Of a stretch of 64,000 nt of DNA, positions 44,699 to 52,907 are shown piece by piece. The notes below the pieces were generated by a model. The model worked only from the letters and a program-made list of their open reading frames with translations. It ran no database searches and was not told where the DNA came from. This DNA is from Gracilimonas sediminicola (GTDB taxonomy: Bacteria > Bacteroidota > Rhodothermia > Balneolales > Balneolaceae). Position 1 is the first letter of the stretch. Each line of letters begins with the position of its first letter. Location: contig NZ_JANDBC010000001.1 in NCBI RefSeq assembly GCF_024320785.1, forward strand, positions 62,001-126,000, read 5' to 3'. The position numbers and the translations under genes were made by a program.

Positions 44699-45301
44699 AT
44701 GAATTTTGGTATTATACTTAGCTACGTTATAACTGGATTTTTGCTGGTTGCCATTCTGGCTACTAATGCCAACCTGAATTACAGTTCTTCAGAGCTGACG
44801 GCCACCCAGATGAAAAAGAATCATTCTAAAGCTATAACCGAGGTCATCAATCACGATATCCCCAAGATTGGCTTTAACCGGGTAAATATTATTGATCCGG
44901 CATTTGTAAAAGCGGACAGTAATGAAATCGTCTTTTACAGTAATATTGATAACAGCGCTGACGAAAGCGTAGAAACCATTAGCTGGAAATACACGGATAC
45001 CCCTGCTCCGGGGTCTAAAAATCCGCATGATCATATCCTGGTAAGAGAAATAAATGGTGACGAAACGGAAATAGATTTTGGGATTACCCGGTTCAAAATT
45101 GACTATTTCGATGAATATGGTGGTGATACCCCAATGGCAACCCCGGTTAGTTCGGGTAACTTGCAGAACATAAAACAAATTGAAATAGAGCTTTCTGTTC
45201 AAACTGGTTTCTCACTAAAATCGAGGTCAAATCCGGATGGCAGGTATGTCACATCAACATGGATTAAGAGATTTTCACCGGTAAACCTGAGAGATAATTA
45301 G
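44699..45301 (+). CDS. Pilin-like membrane-anchored protein, module A, gene 2
   Basis: 200 aa. The N-terminus MNFGIILSYVITGFLLVAIL is a membrane helix followed by an amphipathic segment (about 25-55), then a beta-rich globular part. It is a paralogue of the gene at 47100, with nearly the same pattern MN.GI..SYVI.GF.L..IL. Position, order and shape are like PilW/GspJ minor pilins, but Gly4 is not followed by the usual residues and no Glu5 is present. It lies 25 bp after gene 1. No catalytic motif. Confidence 0.6.
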   Translation: MNFGIILSYVITGFLLVAILATNANLNYSSSELTATQMKKNHSKAITEVINHDIPKIGFNRVNIIDPAFVKADSNEIVFYSNIDNSADESVETISWKYTDTPAPGSKNPHDHILVREINGDETEIDFGITRFKIDYFDEYGGDTPMATPVSSGNLQNIKQIEIELSVQTGFSLKSRSNPDGRYVTSTWIKRFSPVNLRDN

Positions 45302-45313
45302 AGGTAACATATT

Positions 45314-46423
45314 ATGGGACGAGCAATGATTATTTTAGCATGTGGAGCCATATTTACAATGGGTATCATGCAGATTGGAATGCAGGACCGGAAAATCCAG
45401 ATAACAAAAGTTTCTTCGTCCTATGCCAATGATATACAGGCAAGAAATAAAGCCTACACGGCCGTACAGATAGCTATGGATAGAATAAATGACTCTAACG
45501 GCAGCTGGCACCCTAAAGAAGACAGCCCATGGGTCCAGGAGATCGAGGGCGACTCCGTCAGCTTATACTATGAATTATATGAGGCCTCAAGTGCATCAGG
45601 CACCTTTGGAGTGTTAGAAAGTGATACCGTTAAAATGTACGCCACCTCCTGGTATAATGATCCTCTGACCGGTGCAAAACAGGAAACTAATATCATAAGT
45701 CTTTTTACCAAGAATGCTATGCATTTTGTGCCCGAATTTAGATCGGCTCTTTCTTTCGCAACAAACGACTTTACCTTTAGTGCAGGTGGAAGTTCTCTTG
45801 TTTCCGGTAACGATGCCAGTGGTACATGTGCAGATCGCCCCGCACTCGCAGTTCAAAGCAACCTCTCTTATCTTGAAGCTTCTTCAGGCGGGTCTGGAAA
45901 TATTGAAAGCGATTCCGTTAACGTGGCTATAGATTCAGAACTTTCTTATAAACCCGTGGATCAGTTAGTAGCCAGGTTAGCACAAATGTCTGATGTACAA
46001 AAAATTACAGGGAACTATAAAGGAAGTTTGGGAAGTGCTGATGACCCCGGAGTGTTTTTCGTGGAAGACAACGCAAAATTAACCGGAGGTATTTCTGAAG
46101 GTTATGGGATTATGGTAGTACGTTCTAATGGTTATCTAAAATATGATTCGGCAGGAGTTGAACTTGATATAGCCGGAAATTTCAAATTTAACGGGTTGGT
46201 TATTTTTGAGGATGCCTACAATATGGATGGCAGAGGTACTCCAACCATAAAGGGATCCGTCTTAGTTGGTAAAAAAGATGAGGACACGGGTAACAAGCTG
46301 GATGTTGATCTGAATGGTAATATCACCATCCAATATGACTGTGAGGCTGAGAAATATGCCCAAGTTGCTTCTGCCAACAAACTGAAACAAAATCGATATA
46401 GGCGGTTAAGTACCTTTGAGTAG
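45314..46423 (+). CDS. Large pilin-like protein, module A, gene 3 (PilX/DUF4900-like)
   Basis: 369 aa. It begins MGRAMIILACGAIFTMGIMQ, a membrane helix. A helical stalk (about 30-60) and a large beta-rich body follow, with repeats such as LTGGISEGYGIMVVRSNGYL near 255 that look like a beta-helix. It starts 13 bp after gene 2, and the 18 bases around the start are identical to those of its paralogue at 47736. The body shows only a few conserved Cys (GTCADRPAL near 177). The layout fits the large minor pilin PilX/GspK-like component of a pilus-like machine. Confidence 0.6.
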   Translation: MGRAMIILACGAIFTMGIMQIGMQDRKIQITKVSSSYANDIQARNKAYTAVQIAMDRINDSNGSWHPKEDSPWVQEIEGDSVSLYYELYEASSASGTFGVLESDTVKMYATSWYNDPLTGAKQETNIISLFTKNAMHFVPEFRSALSFATNDFTFSAGGSSLVSGNDASGTCADRPALAVQSNLSYLEASSGGSGNIESDSVNVAIDSELSYKPVDQLVARLAQMSDVQKITGNYKGSLGSADDPGVFFVEDNAKLTGGISEGYGIMVVRSNGYLKYDSAGVELDIAGNFKFNGLVIFEDAYNMDGRGTPTIKGSVLVGKKDEDTGNKLDVDLNGNITIQYDCEAEKYAQVASANKLKQNRYRRLSTFE

Positions 46424-46454
46424 GCTCACCTAAGGCTTATTAAGAATATTTAGT

Positions 46455-46509
46455 TAATACATTCTAACTCGCTTTCCTGTTCAATTATATGAACATTTAG
46501 AATGTATTA
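46455..46509. terminator. 13-bp perfect inverted repeat between the two pilin-like modules
   Basis: TAATACATTCTAA (46455-46467) and TTAGAATGTATTA (46497-46509) are exact complements. Inside the loop GTTCA (46479-46483) pairs with TGAAC (46490-46494). No T-run follows, so this may be a transcript end, an attenuator or a repeat element. It lies in the 215-bp spacer that also should carry the promoter of module B. Confidence 0.45.
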
Positions 46510-46638
46510 GTCTAACGGGTACATACCGAGCTGTTCTATCTCTATAGGCTAATTAACAAAGGGTCAATTTTCTTTTTGTAACATTAGTTCGTTTTGAACT
46601 CTTGTTAGATAAAGAGAGCAACTTTTAGCCACTGAATT

Positions 46639-47094
46639 ATGACTGACTACTCGGATATCATTTACCTTGGTGCCGCAATGGTGGTGTTTTCCTTGCTTAC
46701 AATGAACACGTCCAGAAGTTTTCAGGTAACACTGGATACCATGGTAAGGTCAGAATTGGAGTACCGTGCCATTTCAGCCGCACAGGAAGAAATTGATGCC
46801 ATCCGCTGGGTTCAGGCACGGTACAAAACCCAGGATCCCTTCGATTCGGACAATAGCTCCTACTATTTATATGAGGATAATCCCATAGATCGGACCTTTG
46901 ATTATGGGGCTAATGATGAGTATTCAGAAACCTTTACCATATATCGAAAGGCGGAAGTGAGCAATGATTGTGACTTATTGGATGCCTCCAATCAGCGTTG
47001 TTACGAAATTACTATTACCGTTGAGAATAACTCTCTGGATCCTCCGATCACCGTTACCCAAAAATTGATCAGAACCATAACCTTTAGCAGCTAA
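46639..47094 (+). CDS. Pilin-like membrane-anchored protein, module B, gene 1
   Basis: 151 aa. N-terminus MTDYSDIIYLGAAMVVFSLL is a membrane helix running into a helical stalk (EYRAISAAQEEIDAIRWV, about 40-60). The C-terminal domain has a Cys pair (NDCDLLDASNQRCYEIT, near 112-126), which could form a disulfide loop as in pilins. It is the shorter paralogue of the gene at 44132. It lacks a canonical prepilin cleavage motif. It starts a second three-gene set with the same order as module A. Confidence 0.6.
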   Translation: MTDYSDIIYLGAAMVVFSLLTMNTSRSFQVTLDTMVRSELEYRAISAAQEEIDAIRWVQARYKTQDPFDSDNSSYYLYEDNPIDRTFDYGANDEYSETFTIYRKAEVSNDCDLLDASNQRCYEITITVENNSLDPPITVTQKLIRTITFSS

Positions 47095-47099
47095 TTGCC

Positions 47100-47723
47100 A
47101 TGAATATAGGTATTGTTACAAGTTACGTTATTGGTGGCTTTATGCTGATTTCTATTCTGGCATTTAATATCAGTTTAAATACCACGGGACAGGAAACCAC
47201 TATTTCTACCATCAATCAGGAAAAAAGAGATAATTTGGTAGAGTTAATTTCCTGCGACTTTAATGGGTTGGGATATTCAGACGATGTATTTAACAATGAG
47301 CCGATCGCGACCAGTGAAAGGAATAGAATTGAATTCAGAACTTCTCCGGCCTGTGTTGATAACGGAGATAACACTTCAGGCGAACTGGTAACACTTTATG
47401 CTGACTCTACAGCCTTTGTCAGTTCAACTACTAATCCAAATGACTTTTATCTGTATCGCGAGGATAAAAATGGTACAACCCGGTTCCTCGTCACCTATTT
47501 TAAGCTAAAGTACTATAAAAGAGATGTTTCGAGCGGAAACTGGGAAGAACAATCCGACCCGGCTGGTAGTGGTACTTCACAAAGAGGCATTAAGGTAAGA
47601 GTTGAGATAATGATTGAATCTGAAGAACCTATTCGAATAAGTCCACAAGGCGATTACATCTATCACCGTACCGCCTGGACCAGAGAGTTTTTACCCAACA
47701 TCATGAACCACCCCTGGAATTAA
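47100..47723 (+). CDS. Pilin-like membrane-anchored protein, module B, gene 2
   Basis: 207 aa. It starts MNIGIVTSYVIGGFMLISIL, a membrane helix matching its paralogue at 44699. An amphipathic stalk (about 25-60) and beta-rich domain follow, with two Cys near residues 51 and 82. Like its paralogue it ends with a positively charged, aromatic stretch (YHRTAWTREFLPNI). It begins 6 bp after gene 1 and ends 13 bp before gene 3, so the set is one transcript. Confidence 0.6.
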   Translation: MNIGIVTSYVIGGFMLISILAFNISLNTTGQETTISTINQEKRDNLVELISCDFNGLGYSDDVFNNEPIATSERNRIEFRTSPACVDNGDNTSGELVTLYADSTAFVSSTTNPNDFYLYREDKNGTTRFLVTYFKLKYYKRDVSSGNWEEQSDPAGSGTSQRGIKVRVEIMIESEEPIRISPQGDYIYHRTAWTREFLPNIMNHPWN

Positions 47724-47735
47724 AAGGAGAGTATT

Positions 47736-49052
47736 ATGGGACGAGCAATGTTATTTCTTGTTAGCGGTTTAGTCATCATTTCGGGCATTATTCAGATGGC
47801 GAATATGAACCGTACCGAAATGTTGCCGGAGCGAACAGCTACTCACTTTAACGAACAACAGGCTAAAAATGTAGCAGCCAGCCTCATTGATAATGCTATT
47901 CAGAACTTACTGGTAGATATGGAATGGTCGGACGACATAACAATGTCTACGGCAAGTGGAGCATCCGGAACACTTTATATGACCCAGCCCGATCCCGATG
48001 ATGAGTACCGCGTGCTGCTGACAAGCTATGGTACTTATGGTGGATATCAGGCTGAGATTGAAGTGTTGATGCAACGAGACTCCTTTTCCAGGTATTCTTA
48101 TTTCACCGATTCTGAGACATTTGCTCCTCCATACGATCACATCAAAATCTGGTGGTGGAATGGTGACCAGGTAACCGGCCCCGTTCATACCAACGGTACC
48201 TTTAGCATGTCGGGTTCGCCTACCTTCAATGGATTTATTTCCAGCCCGAATGACTGGGTTGGATACACCGGCGACGAAACCAGTAGTGATCCGGCGACTC
48301 GACACGGTAGTGATTCGCCTAACTTCAATGGAGGTACCAACTTCAACCTGACAAAGACCAAAGATCTTCCCGGTACTGAACAAATCAACCTATTAAAAAG
48401 TCAGGCTACATTATCTTTTAGCTCGAACAAAGATGTCGAGTTTTATGAAGATGTATTGGGTGAAGGCTATGTAAAAGTAAAAGATGTAGGATGCTCAGAT
48501 CCAATAACCTGTTATGACCACTACAAGTTATCGAGTTATGAAAATGCCGAGGGTGGTGTTGTGATTAGTGTTGACGGTCATGCTAACGTGGTAGGTGAAG
48601 TTAAAGGGAGTGTTACCCTTCATGCCAAAGACGATATTAACATTATGGGAGATATCGTATATGATACAGACCCGAGAGTTGATTCAACTTCCACCGATCT
48701 TCTTGGATTAGTAAGCGAGGAAGATGTAGAAGTTGACCGATGGGCACATTCTTATAATGGCAGCTCTGATTTAACCATTCATGCATCTATTATGGCCCTC
48801 GGAACTTCTTTTGAAGTAGAAGATTACAGCAGCGGAAGTCCAAGAGGTACCTTAGACCTGCTGGGCGGAATAGTCCAGAAAAACAGGGGGGCGGTGGGTA
48901 CCTTTAGTGGAGGAAGTGTGGCCAGTGGCTATACTAAAGATTACGTGTACGATACTCGCCTGCAACAAACCATCCCTCCTTCCTTTCCCCGGGAAAGTGT
49001 TTTCTCGCTGGTTTACTGGCGCGATAAACCTGTTGTGAAAGTGAACTCATAA
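47736..49052 (+). CDS. Large pilin-like protein, module B, gene 3 (PilX/DUF4900-like)
   Basis: 438 aa. N-terminal membrane helix MGRAMLFLVSGLVIISGIIQ is nearly the same as in the gene at 45314. A helical stalk (about 30-65) precedes the body. Motifs GDQVTGPVHTNGTFSMSGSP near 148-167 and YDTRLQQTIPPSFPRESVFS near 407-426 recall the DUF4900 family found with type IV pilus genes in other phyla. The body is likely a right-handed beta-helix. With the two genes before it, it forms the second copy of a three-gene module. The export route is unknown. Confidence 0.65.
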   Translation: MGRAMLFLVSGLVIISGIIQMANMNRTEMLPERTATHFNEQQAKNVAASLIDNAIQNLLVDMEWSDDITMSTASGASGTLYMTQPDPDDEYRVLLTSYGTYGGYQAEIEVLMQRDSFSRYSYFTDSETFAPPYDHIKIWWWNGDQVTGPVHTNGTFSMSGSPTFNGFISSPNDWVGYTGDETSSDPATRHGSDSPNFNGGTNFNLTKTKDLPGTEQINLLKSQATLSFSSNKDVEFYEDVLGEGYVKVKDVGCSDPITCYDHYKLSSYENAEGGVVISVDGHANVVGEVKGSVTLHAKDDINIMGDIVYDTDPRVDSTSTDLLGLVSEEDVEVDRWAHSYNGSSDLTIHASIMALGTSFEVEDYSSGSPRGTLDLLGGIVQKNRGAVGTFSGGSVASGYTKDYVYDTRLQQTIPPSFPRESVFSLVYWRDKPVVKVNS

Positions 49053-49121
49053 ACCGAAAAGATTCTTACATTCGATTTTCAAAACAACTATTCAAAAACA
49101 ATACATACGATTATATCACCG

Positions 49122-49508
49122 ATGAAAAGATTATTCTTTATTCCCATTCTGCTGCTCACGTTTTCTTTGGTTGCACAAGCCCAAAGCAAAGTTACCTTCA
49201 ATGTTAACCTAACCCCGATGCTGAAGGACAGTACATTTGTACCCGGCCGGGATTACGTACAGGTGACCGGCAGCTTAAGCCCAATCAGTACCCGTCCCGT
49301 CCGCTTATACGATACCAATCCCGTGGACAGTGTTTATACGGCAGAGGTTCGTTTTTCATCACGGTATTCCAACAGTGAGCTTGAGTATAACTTTGAAATT
49401 GTACATCCCGAAGGAAAGAAAAAGACGGAACAGCTTCCCCGAAAAGTACGCCTGACCAATCGGGAACTTGAACTCCCTCCTCTCTATTTCAATGCCTTTG
49501 CCTGGTAG
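49122..49508 (+). CDS. Small secreted beta-sandwich (starch-binding-module-like) protein
   Basis: 128 aa. A clear signal peptide (FFIPILLLTFSLVAQAQ) is cut near residue 21. The rest resembles a carbohydrate-binding module of the type VTFNVNLTPMLKDSTFVPGR, DYVQVTGSLSP, common in secreted proteins of the phylum, as a stand-alone domain. It lies 69 bp after module B and 320 bp before the pilin set. It may bind glycans at the surface or be a chaperone of the fibres; neither is proved. Confidence 0.65.
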   Translation: MKRLFFIPILLLTFSLVAQAQSKVTFNVNLTPMLKDSTFVPGRDYVQVTGSLSPISTRPVRLYDTNPVDSVYTAEVRFSSRYSNSELEYNFEIVHPEGKKKTEQLPRKVRLTNRELELPPLYFNAFAW

Positions 49509-49827
49509 CTTATTCTTACACAAACAGAACCTCCAAGCGTCTGCAGGACCTTGGAGCGTTCGATGGTCAATTAAGTACGCTTATACCAAACCAAATATGT
49601 TATCGCAACGCTTCCAGGACCTTCGGACGCTGAAAGGTTGCTATAACAAATCCGGCTACTCATTCTTTTCGTATATATTGAAGATAAAGCAGTTCCTTAC
49701 TGCTGAACATGATCAGAGTACCGGGCCGGTTACGATGCTCTAATTAAAATATATTAACTGGCTTTACTCTCATTTAACCGAGAAATTTACTCTCCAACTT
49801 TAAGGTTTCAGGCAATCACTTTTTCCT
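49509..49827. repeat. Gene-free spacer with large imperfect inverted repeat
   Basis: 319 bp. The 25-mer at 49536-49560 (AGCGTCTGCAGGACCTTGGA and onward) is an imperfect reverse complement of 49607-49631 (19 or so of 25 positions). Inside each arm are shorter palindromes (CTCCAAG/CTTGGAG). This resembles the palindromic repeats at 57.3 and 61.6 kb. A short open frame here is a shadow of the repeat. The promoter of the pilin set should lie near 49750-49820. Confidence 0.55.
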
Positions 49828-50337
49828 ATGCGATATTTCTTCTTAGCAATCATATTAATTTTATATACTTCTCAGCCCCTTCAGGCTCAGGATCGACGAG
49901 GTGAACCTATTGTATCTGCAAGTATTAATGTTAGTGCCTCTGTAATTCCTTCTATAGAATTGATTACCGTTAATTCTATGACTTTCCCAAACCTTCAGCC
50001 CGGACAAAGAGAAATTTATGTAAATCCAGTGAACAGCTTAAATGCCGGTTTTATGATTGCCGTAGGCATGCCCAACACTGAATTTCGACTAAATTATTTA
50101 CCTGAAAGAGAACTAACCCAAGTTGATGGAAATTCTACTCTGACTTTTACCTATGAATTATCCGGTAACAGTGAAGAAAACCAATCTACTTCTGAGCTTT
50201 TAGAGCTGGATAACAGAAATATCGAGTTTAACGAAGAGGGCCGATATTACATTTGGGTTGGTGGTCGCGTAAATATTGAAAATGCAGCTCCCGGTAATTA
50301 TGAAGGAGACTTCACCATTGAAATAGATTACATATGA
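49828..50337 (+). CDS. DUF4402-like fimbrial subunit 1
   Basis: 169 aa. Signal peptide FFLAIILILYTSQPLQAQ is cut near residue 21. The mature protein is all-beta (VSASINVSASVIPSIELITV, then MTFPNLQPGQREIYV near 52-66) and ends NYEGDFTIEIDYI, the alternating strand with a near-terminal Tyr used by chaperone-usher subunits to bind their chaperone. Its stop overlaps the start of the next gene. It fits a pilus or tip subunit. No Cys in the mature part, unlike most classical pilins. Confidence 0.75.
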   Translation: MRYFFLAIILILYTSQPLQAQDRRGEPIVSASINVSASVIPSIELITVNSMTFPNLQPGQREIYVNPVNSLNAGFMIAVGMPNTEFRLNYLPERELTQVDGNSTLTFTYELSGNSEENQSTSELLELDNRNIEFNEEGRYYIWVGGRVNIENAAPGNYEGDFTIEIDYI

Positions 50338-51005
50338 TCTTCAACTCACATAGAGTTTCAGCGCTTTCGGAGCCTTTCAATTTGAAGGGCTTTACGCGTT
50401 CTATGTATTTAGCATTTTTTTTGTTGTTGTCGGGATCTTCAATGAACACCATCGCCGCCCAGGAAATTGATTTCGGCGACTTCAGCAGTAGATATACAAC
50501 TATTAGTCCCATACTTATACAACCCAACTTAGACTTTGGCACTATCGCCCAAAATCAGGGTGTAAAAGAAATTGATATTAATGAGGCAGCTGTCATAGAG
50601 CTGGAAGGTATAAAGTATCTCGATGTGCTGATAGATATAGAACTGCTTGCTCCTTTTGATACTGACGGGTGCTCTAACGCAAATTGCACCTTGCCATTTA
50701 CATTGAAGGGAGCCTACTCAAACTTTGGAGAAGACAGTGAAGTTTCGGCACTGAATAACACCAGGTATATCGGTGAAACTACCATAGACTTCAGCCAGCA
50801 AACCGGTGTTATTAGTACTCAGTTTCCAATTTTAAGCCGAACTTCCGGGCCTCCCGGACCACCTCCAAACCCAGTTTATAAAGGGTATAACTTAGAAGCT
50901 CAAAAAGAAAGTGCTTACCTATTCATTTATGGTTCGATTAATGCCAGTGGCCAGATTTCGGGATCCTACTCCGCTGATATTCAGGTAACAATATATTATG
51001 ACTAA
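50334..51005 (+). CDS. DUF4402-like fimbrial subunit 2
   Basis: 223 aa from 50334, but Met24 at 50403 (MYLAFFLLLSGSSMNTIAAQ) begins a normal signal peptide and is the likelier start. The beta-rich mature part carries LDFGTIAQNQGVKEIDI near 63-79, the core DUF4402 signature (LDFG with following strand), and CSNANCTLPF near 115 with two Cys. It ends YSADIQVTIYYD, again an alternating strand with Tyr. It overlaps both neighbours by a few bases, so the three subunits are co-expressed. Confidence 0.75.
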   Translation: MIFNSHRVSALSEPFNLKGFTRSMYLAFFLLLSGSSMNTIAAQEIDFGDFSSRYTTISPILIQPNLDFGTIAQNQGVKEIDINEAAVIELEGIKYLDVLIDIELLAPFDTDGCSNANCTLPFTLKGAYSNFGEDSEVSALNNTRYIGETTIDFSQQTGVISTQFPILSRTSGPPGPPPNPVYKGYNLEAQKESAYLFIYGSINASGQISGSYSADIQVTIYYD

Positions 51006-51519
51006 GAGGATCTTTAGCATACTTGCCATATTCTTTATTCTGAGCACCAATTCCATAGCTCAGTTTATAAATCTGCAGCTTAAAATAGAACCCGAGCTCA
51101 GTGCAACCGTTGAACAGAATCTCGATTTTGGAACTTTAATTTCTAATACTGGGACAACCGAGATACAATTGGGTGATGTAAACATGGGAGTATTCAGCAT
51201 CAGGGCTTTTTACACTCAAAATGTCTATATCAATCTTGAATACCCGGAAGTTTTGGTGCATAGCCAAGCCGGGATCAGTCAGGAAATTCCCTTATCTTTA
51301 AACATGTCTTATAACAACAGCGGGACCAATTCTATAACTTCGGCAAACTCTATCCCAGCCAGTGGTGGTATGGTATCTATTCACGATAATACAAATCTCA
51401 CCAATCCCTCTGAGATCTGGAAACAGTTATATATCTATGTTTATGGCTCTATAGAGGTAGGTAATATCCCGAATGGTGTTTATACCGGTGAAGTTATTTT
51501 GAGCGTTGATTACGATTAA
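50998..51519 (+). CDS. DUF4402-like fimbrial subunit 3
   Basis: 173 aa. Signal peptide RIFSILAIFFILSTNSIAQ is cut near residue 21. LDFGTLISNTGTTEIQLGDV is near 42-61 and the C-terminal YTGEVILSVDYD ends the protein. No Cys is seen. The shape is the same as in the two subunits before it. It overlaps the previous gene by 8 bases and is the last of this tight set. A 690-bp gap without genes follows. Confidence 0.75.
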   Translation: MTKRIFSILAIFFILSTNSIAQFINLQLKIEPELSATVEQNLDFGTLISNTGTTEIQLGDVNMGVFSIRAFYTQNVYINLEYPEVLVHSQAGISQEIPLSLNMSYNNSGTNSITSANSIPASGGMVSIHDNTNLTNPSEIWKQLYIYVYGSIEVGNIPNGVYTGEVILSVDYD

Positions 51520-52209
51520 TACTTTACGAGGCACCTTTGGCATAGTGTATTGTACTACCTTGTCTGCTTGAAGAAACATTCTCTTCTCCTATACACCTGC
51601 CATTAAATCGCTTGTTTACTTTAAAAAATCCCATCATTAGCTGACGATGATGTTAAATTACAAATGGAGCTGCTGCATAAAGATTAGCGACTAATTCATA
51701 ATCCATTTGAACCTTGAGGGATCGAATTACCGGATTTCCCTGATTACTCAACTCCATTCTTCCAATCCTCTAATCAAGTAAATCATGGATCAAAACCCAG
51801 ATGTTCTCCTACCTCATACAAGCTATATCCACAAAAAAGGTCACTATTCCATTGTCTAAGAGAAAAGATTAAAATGGATAATGATCAACATCCCAATTCT
51901 ATTCTATGAGATTGTTCACGGTTCTGTCCGTCATTACGCATCAATGAAAGTGTGGCTTATGATTAAATCCAACCTGTCATTCCATTCGTATTATCAAAGT
52001 GGCATCCCAAACATTAAAGAAATCTAAATATAAGTCTGATGTCACATAGGTATTTTAGACCCATAAATTATCATCTATGGACATTGATTACATGGTTTCA
52101 GCTCAAAAGTTAGGACGTTTTAATTAAGAGTATCTAACTGGGAAGTGACTCAAAACATCAATAATTTTCTTTCAGAATTTAAATAAACAAACAACTCAAT
52201 CTCACGATT
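51520..52209. other. 690-bp gene-free spacer before the main pilin gene
   Basis: No open frame of note and no similarity to the flanking pilin genes was noticed. CATCAT...ATGATG near 51631-51651 may form a small hairpin. The length leaves room for a complex promoter, a long leader or a small RNA for the pilin gene at 52210. Composition is AT-rich like the neighbours, so there is no sign of a transferred segment. Confidence 0.45.
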
Positions 52210-52755
52210 ATGAAAACTCTAAAAACTCTTTTATCTGCCCTTGCACTTGTTGCCTTAACTGCAACATCTGCCATGGCTCAAGGACAAGCAAGTATAACCG
52301 CATCTGCTAATGTAATTACTGATGTAACATTGACAGCTGTTAATAATCTTGATTTTGGTACGATGACAGATGGCGATGCTGATTCTGGTGTTGATATCTT
52401 GTTAAGTGGTGCTGAGTCAAGTCTTGGTAAGTTCTTTATGGATGACGTTGCGAGTGGACAGGCAATTATTTTGACTCTTTCTGCTCCTACAGCTCTTTCT
52501 GTTTCCTCACCTACATTTTCTAATACTACTCCAAGTGATCTGCCATTATCTTTGACAGCCACTTATTCAGAAGTTGACGGAACCCCAGGTGGAGGTACTA
52601 ATGACTTCTCTTTCACAGGTAATGATGGAGAGCTTGCTGTGACAACCGGCGCTACTGATGCATATGTTTATGTTGGTGGTACTGTGGGTGGGTCTGCAGG
52701 AAACTACCAAGGACAATACTCTGGAGATATTACTCTCTCAGTTTACTACGACTAA
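52210..52755 (+). CDS. Major DUF4402-like fimbrial subunit
   Basis: 181 aa. Signal peptide TLLSALALVALTATSAMAQ is cut near residue 23. The mature protein is rich in small residues (Ala, Ser, Thr, Gly), contains NLDFGTMTDGDADSGVD near 46-62 and ends QYSGDITLSVYYD. It has a separate promoter region and its own strong terminator, unlike the three subunits before it, and its composition is that of an abundant fibre protein. It is therefore the probable major pilin. No Cys. Confidence 0.8.
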   Translation: MKTLKTLLSALALVALTATSAMAQGQASITASANVITDVTLTAVNNLDFGTMTDGDADSGVDILLSGAESSLGKFFMDDVASGQAIILTLSAPTALSVSSPTFSNTTPSDLPLSLTATYSEVDGTPGGGTNDFSFTGNDGELAVTTGATDAYVYVGGTVGGSAGNYQGQYSGDITLSVYYD

Positions 52756-52771
52756 AATTCTATTTTAGCAT

Positions 52772-52808
52772 TAAAGCCTTGCCTTACTCTGGCAGGGCTT
52801 TTTTTTTA
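52772..52808 (+). terminator. Strong rho-independent terminator after the major pilin
   Basis: AAAGCCTTGCC pairs with GGCAGGGCTTT around a 7-base loop and is followed by a run of nine T's. It separates the pilin gene from the chaperone-usher genes, which would keep pilin mRNA in excess over the assembly machinery. Confidence 0.9.
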
Positions 52809-52907
52809 CAACTAACCAAGCAAAAAAACAGCCTTAATCAGTGATGGTAAAAGTTAACAACAATCATTACTATTACTCGCATCGGGAATTCATTAATCTA
52901 TAGAGTT

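Noticed and set aside
49468-49743. 91-aa open frame in the palindromic spacer
   Set aside because: It covers the inverted repeat itself and overlaps the previous gene. Its composition is that of a translated repeat.
51520-52209. Degenerate pilin pseudogene in the long spacer
   Set aside because: No signal-peptide, LDFG or C-terminal strand remnant was found in any frame read.
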